From the NCBI GenBank assembly GCA_002315825.1, contig DCIC01000077.1, forward strand, positions 1-7,803: a DNA stretch of 7,803 nucleotides, in the 5' to 3' direction. This DNA is from Bacteroidales bacterium UBA1736. Lineage in GTDB: Bacteria > Bacteroidota > Bacteroidia > Bacteroidales > UBA932. Below are positions 6,453-7,803 of this stretch, in pieces. The translations under genes were made by a program, and so were the position numbers. Position 1 is the first letter of the stretch. Each line of letters starts with the position of its first letter. The notes beneath the pieces are model-generated. The model ran no database searches. It was not told the DNA's origin and saw only the letters and a program-made list of their open reading frames with translations.

Positions 6453-7372
6453 TTTCCGAGTAAATATTTCTCTACATCCAATGCAGCCCGACAACCCGAT
6501 GCCGCTGCAGTGACAGCTTGCCTGTATCTGGGATCCTGCACATCACCGGCAGCAAAAACGCCATCTACATTTGTCGCAGAACTCCGCCCGTCGGTAATGA
6601 TATACCCGTTCTCATCCACATTAACATATTTAGAGAACAGATCGGAATTGGGATGATGCCCGATTGCAAGGAAAAAGCCATCAACATTTATATCAAAAAC
6701 CCCGCCATCCTTTCTGACAAGCCGGACTCCAGTCACACCTGCTTCATCACCAAGAACTTCGAGAGTATTGCAGTTCCATAGGATTTCAATGTTCGGAGTG
6801 GACATAACCCTGTTTTGCATAGCCTTGGATGCCCTCAACTCGTCTCGGCGGACTATCATATACACCTTTCTGCAAATACCGGCCAGATAAGTAGCCTCCT
6901 CACAAGCGGTATCCCCTCCTCCAACGACAGCAACATCCTTTTTCCTATAGAAGAAGCCGTCGCAAGTAGCGCAGGCTGAGACTCCCAGTCCACGGAACTT
7001 TTTCTCTGAAGGAAGTCCGAGATAACGGGCTGATGCTCCGGTAGCGATAATCACGGCATCAGCGACAATCTCATCTGTATTATCTATCGACACAGTGAAT
7101 GGACTCTCTGACAAGTCGGCCGATGTGACTGTACCCCTGCGGACAGAAGCCCCGAAACGAATGGCCTGGGACTTCATCTGATCCATCAGAGCAGTCGCGT
7201 CCACACCCTCGGGAAATCCGGGGAAATTTTCAACGACAGTTGTGGTGGTCAGTTGTCCACCGGGCTCCATTCCCTCATAAAGAACCGGTGAGAGTCCGGC
7301 GCGTGATGCGTATATGGCAGCCGTATAACCGGCAGGCCCACCTCCAATGATAAGGCAACGTGTCTTCTCCAT
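6449..7372 (-). CDS. trxB: Thioredoxin-disulfide reductase
   Basis: TrxB is a cytosolic FAD enzyme that uses NADPH to reduce thioredoxin. The 307-residue product is full length for the low-molecular-weight family. It has the FAD-binding GGGPAGYTAAIYASRAG (10-26), ATGASARYLGLPSE (110-123), and the redox-active CATC (Cys134-Cys137) followed by DGFFYR. The NADPH loop GGGDTACEEA (151-160) and the phosphate-binding VRRDELRASK (174-183) come next, with Val where E. coli has His. The C-terminal FAD motif is GVFAAGDVQD (271-280), followed by RQAVTAAASG (284-293). No residue needed for catalysis is missing. It starts with ATG sharing one base with the stop of the upstream carboxyltransferase gene (TAATG), and its TGA overlaps the bamD start (ATGA), so the three genes are probably translated from one message. 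Confidence 0.97.
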   Translation of the reverse strand: MEKTRCLIIGGGPAGYTAAIYASRAGLSPVLYEGMEPGGQLTTTTVVENFPGFPEGVDATALMDQMKSQAIRFGASVRRGTVTSADLSESPFTVSIDNTDEIVADAVIIATGASARYLGLPSEKKFRGLGVSACATCDGFFYRKKDVAVVGGGDTACEEATYLAGICRKVYMIVRRDELRASKAMQNRVMSTPNIEILWNCNTLEVLGDEAGVTGVRLVRKDGGVFDINVDGFFLAIGHHPNSDLFSKYVNVDENGYIITDGRSSATNVDGVFAAGDVQDPRYRQAVTAAASGCRAALDVEKYLLGK

Positions 7373-7803
7373 TATTCCTGAACAAAAGCTATGATTTCGC
7401 CCTTAACAACATCGTCTCCCTGCTTGCCAAGAGTTGCTACCACGCGGCCGCTGACTGCGGGAACGATCTCTTCCATTCCATAATAGGCCTGAACATAACC
7501 CATACACTTGCCTGCCTTGACAGCGGTTCCGGCAACAGGTGCGGATGAAGCATCGTCGAAATCAACCTGCCACAGGAGCTTTCCCTTAACGGGAGCCTGC
7601 ACAGGCACAGCCTTTGGATACTTCTCAGTATATTCTTCAACCTTAAACTTGGGCATCTCTACAACAGGACGTACTACCTCTATCGGAACACCAGCCTTGG
7701 CCTTCATCTCCTCGAGATCCTTATTGAAACGCTCCTTTGCCGCACCGCTCTTATAATCACGATACTGTCTCTCGTGCATTGCAAACTCGAAAAGCTCCTC
7801 CTG
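7372..7803 (-). CDS. C-terminal part of an OadA/PycB-like carboxyltransferase with biotinyl-type domain (partial)
   Basis: The frame is open to the window edge and continues beyond it; 143 residues are visible and the N-terminus is missing. The first residues, QEELFEFAMHERQYRDYKSG, match the end of the carboxyltransferase part of oxaloacetate decarboxylase alpha / pyruvate carboxylase subunit B proteins. These use biotin to move CO2 between oxaloacetate or pyruvate and a partner. A Lys/Pro/Glu linker follows, then a biotinyl/lipoyl-like beta-sandwich with VQAPVKGKLLW and ending VVKGEIIAFVQE. The hairpin expected to carry EAMKM reads QAYYGMEEI, so a Tyr occupies the biotinyl-lysine position (codon 7480-7482). 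An internal ATG at 7779 is not the real start, since homology runs upstream of it. The substrate cannot be decided from this fragment. Its TAA shares a base with the trxB start. Confidence 0.85.
   Translation of the reverse strand, partial: QEELFEFAMHERQYRDYKSGAAKERFNKDLEEMKAKAGVPIEVVRPVVEMPKFKVEEYTEKYPKAVPVQAPVKGKLLWQVDFDDASSAPVAGTAVKAGKCMGYVQAYYGMEEIVPAVSGRVVATLGKQGDDVVKGEIIAFVQE

Noticed and set aside
6453..6494. An upstream in-frame start for bamD adding 14 residues
   Set aside because: It would put Cys- and Arg-containing residues ahead of the signal peptide and lengthen the overlap with trxB. The ATGA-overlapping start gives a clean lipoprotein signal.
1..7803. CRISPR array, insertion sequence, tRNA or rRNA gene, or defence cluster
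   Set aside because: I saw no regularly spaced repeats, terminal inverted repeats, transposase or integrase motifs, or tRNA-like cloverleaf. Almost every base is in a recognised gene.

Overview
The window looks like an ordinary, very compact chromosomal segment from a member of the Bacteroidota, most likely Bacteroidales. The main evidence is the lineage-type RNA polymerase omega subunit (Rpb6-like, with GNIYESVVVLYKRANQI), a lipidated OmpH/Skp-like protein, a Bacteroidales-style BamD, a thioredoxin reductase carrying VRRDELRASK, and the tail of an OadA/PycB-type carboxyltransferase. No clear Shine-Dalgarno sequences are seen. Base composition and style look uniform, and there is no sign of a mobile element, CRISPR array, tRNA or rRNA.

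Left half, + strand (1-3598): the last 22 codons of an unidentified gene, then an OmpH/Skp-like lipoprotein (90-692), a GT4-family glycosyltransferase that starts with TTG directly after the ompH stop codon (693-1814), and a secreted protein with two LysM domains and a type 1 periplasmic-binding-protein-like domain (1814-3598). The genes abut or overlap by one base and probably form one transcript. The two exported products act in the periplasm or at the outer membrane and peptidoglycan, so the cluster has an envelope theme.

Right half, - strand (read from 7803 down to 3595): the C-terminal part of an OadA/PycB-like protein running off the window edge, then trxB, bamD, rpoZ and recN. Junctions are TAATG (1-base overlap), ATGA (4-base overlap), a 57-base gap before rpoZ, and TGATG (1-base overlap). 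This looks like a housekeeping operon combining carboxyl transfer, thiol redox, outer membrane assembly, transcription and DNA repair.

The two operons converge tail to tail, and their last genes overlap by four bases, so their stop codons interlock with no intergenic terminator. No gene-free stretch exceeds 60 bases. I found no convincing new multi-gene system. The points most worth checking are the missing biotinyl-lysine in the OadA/PycB-like tail, the in-frame stop/TTG junction between ompH and the glycosyltransferase, and the LysM plus binding-protein-fold architecture.
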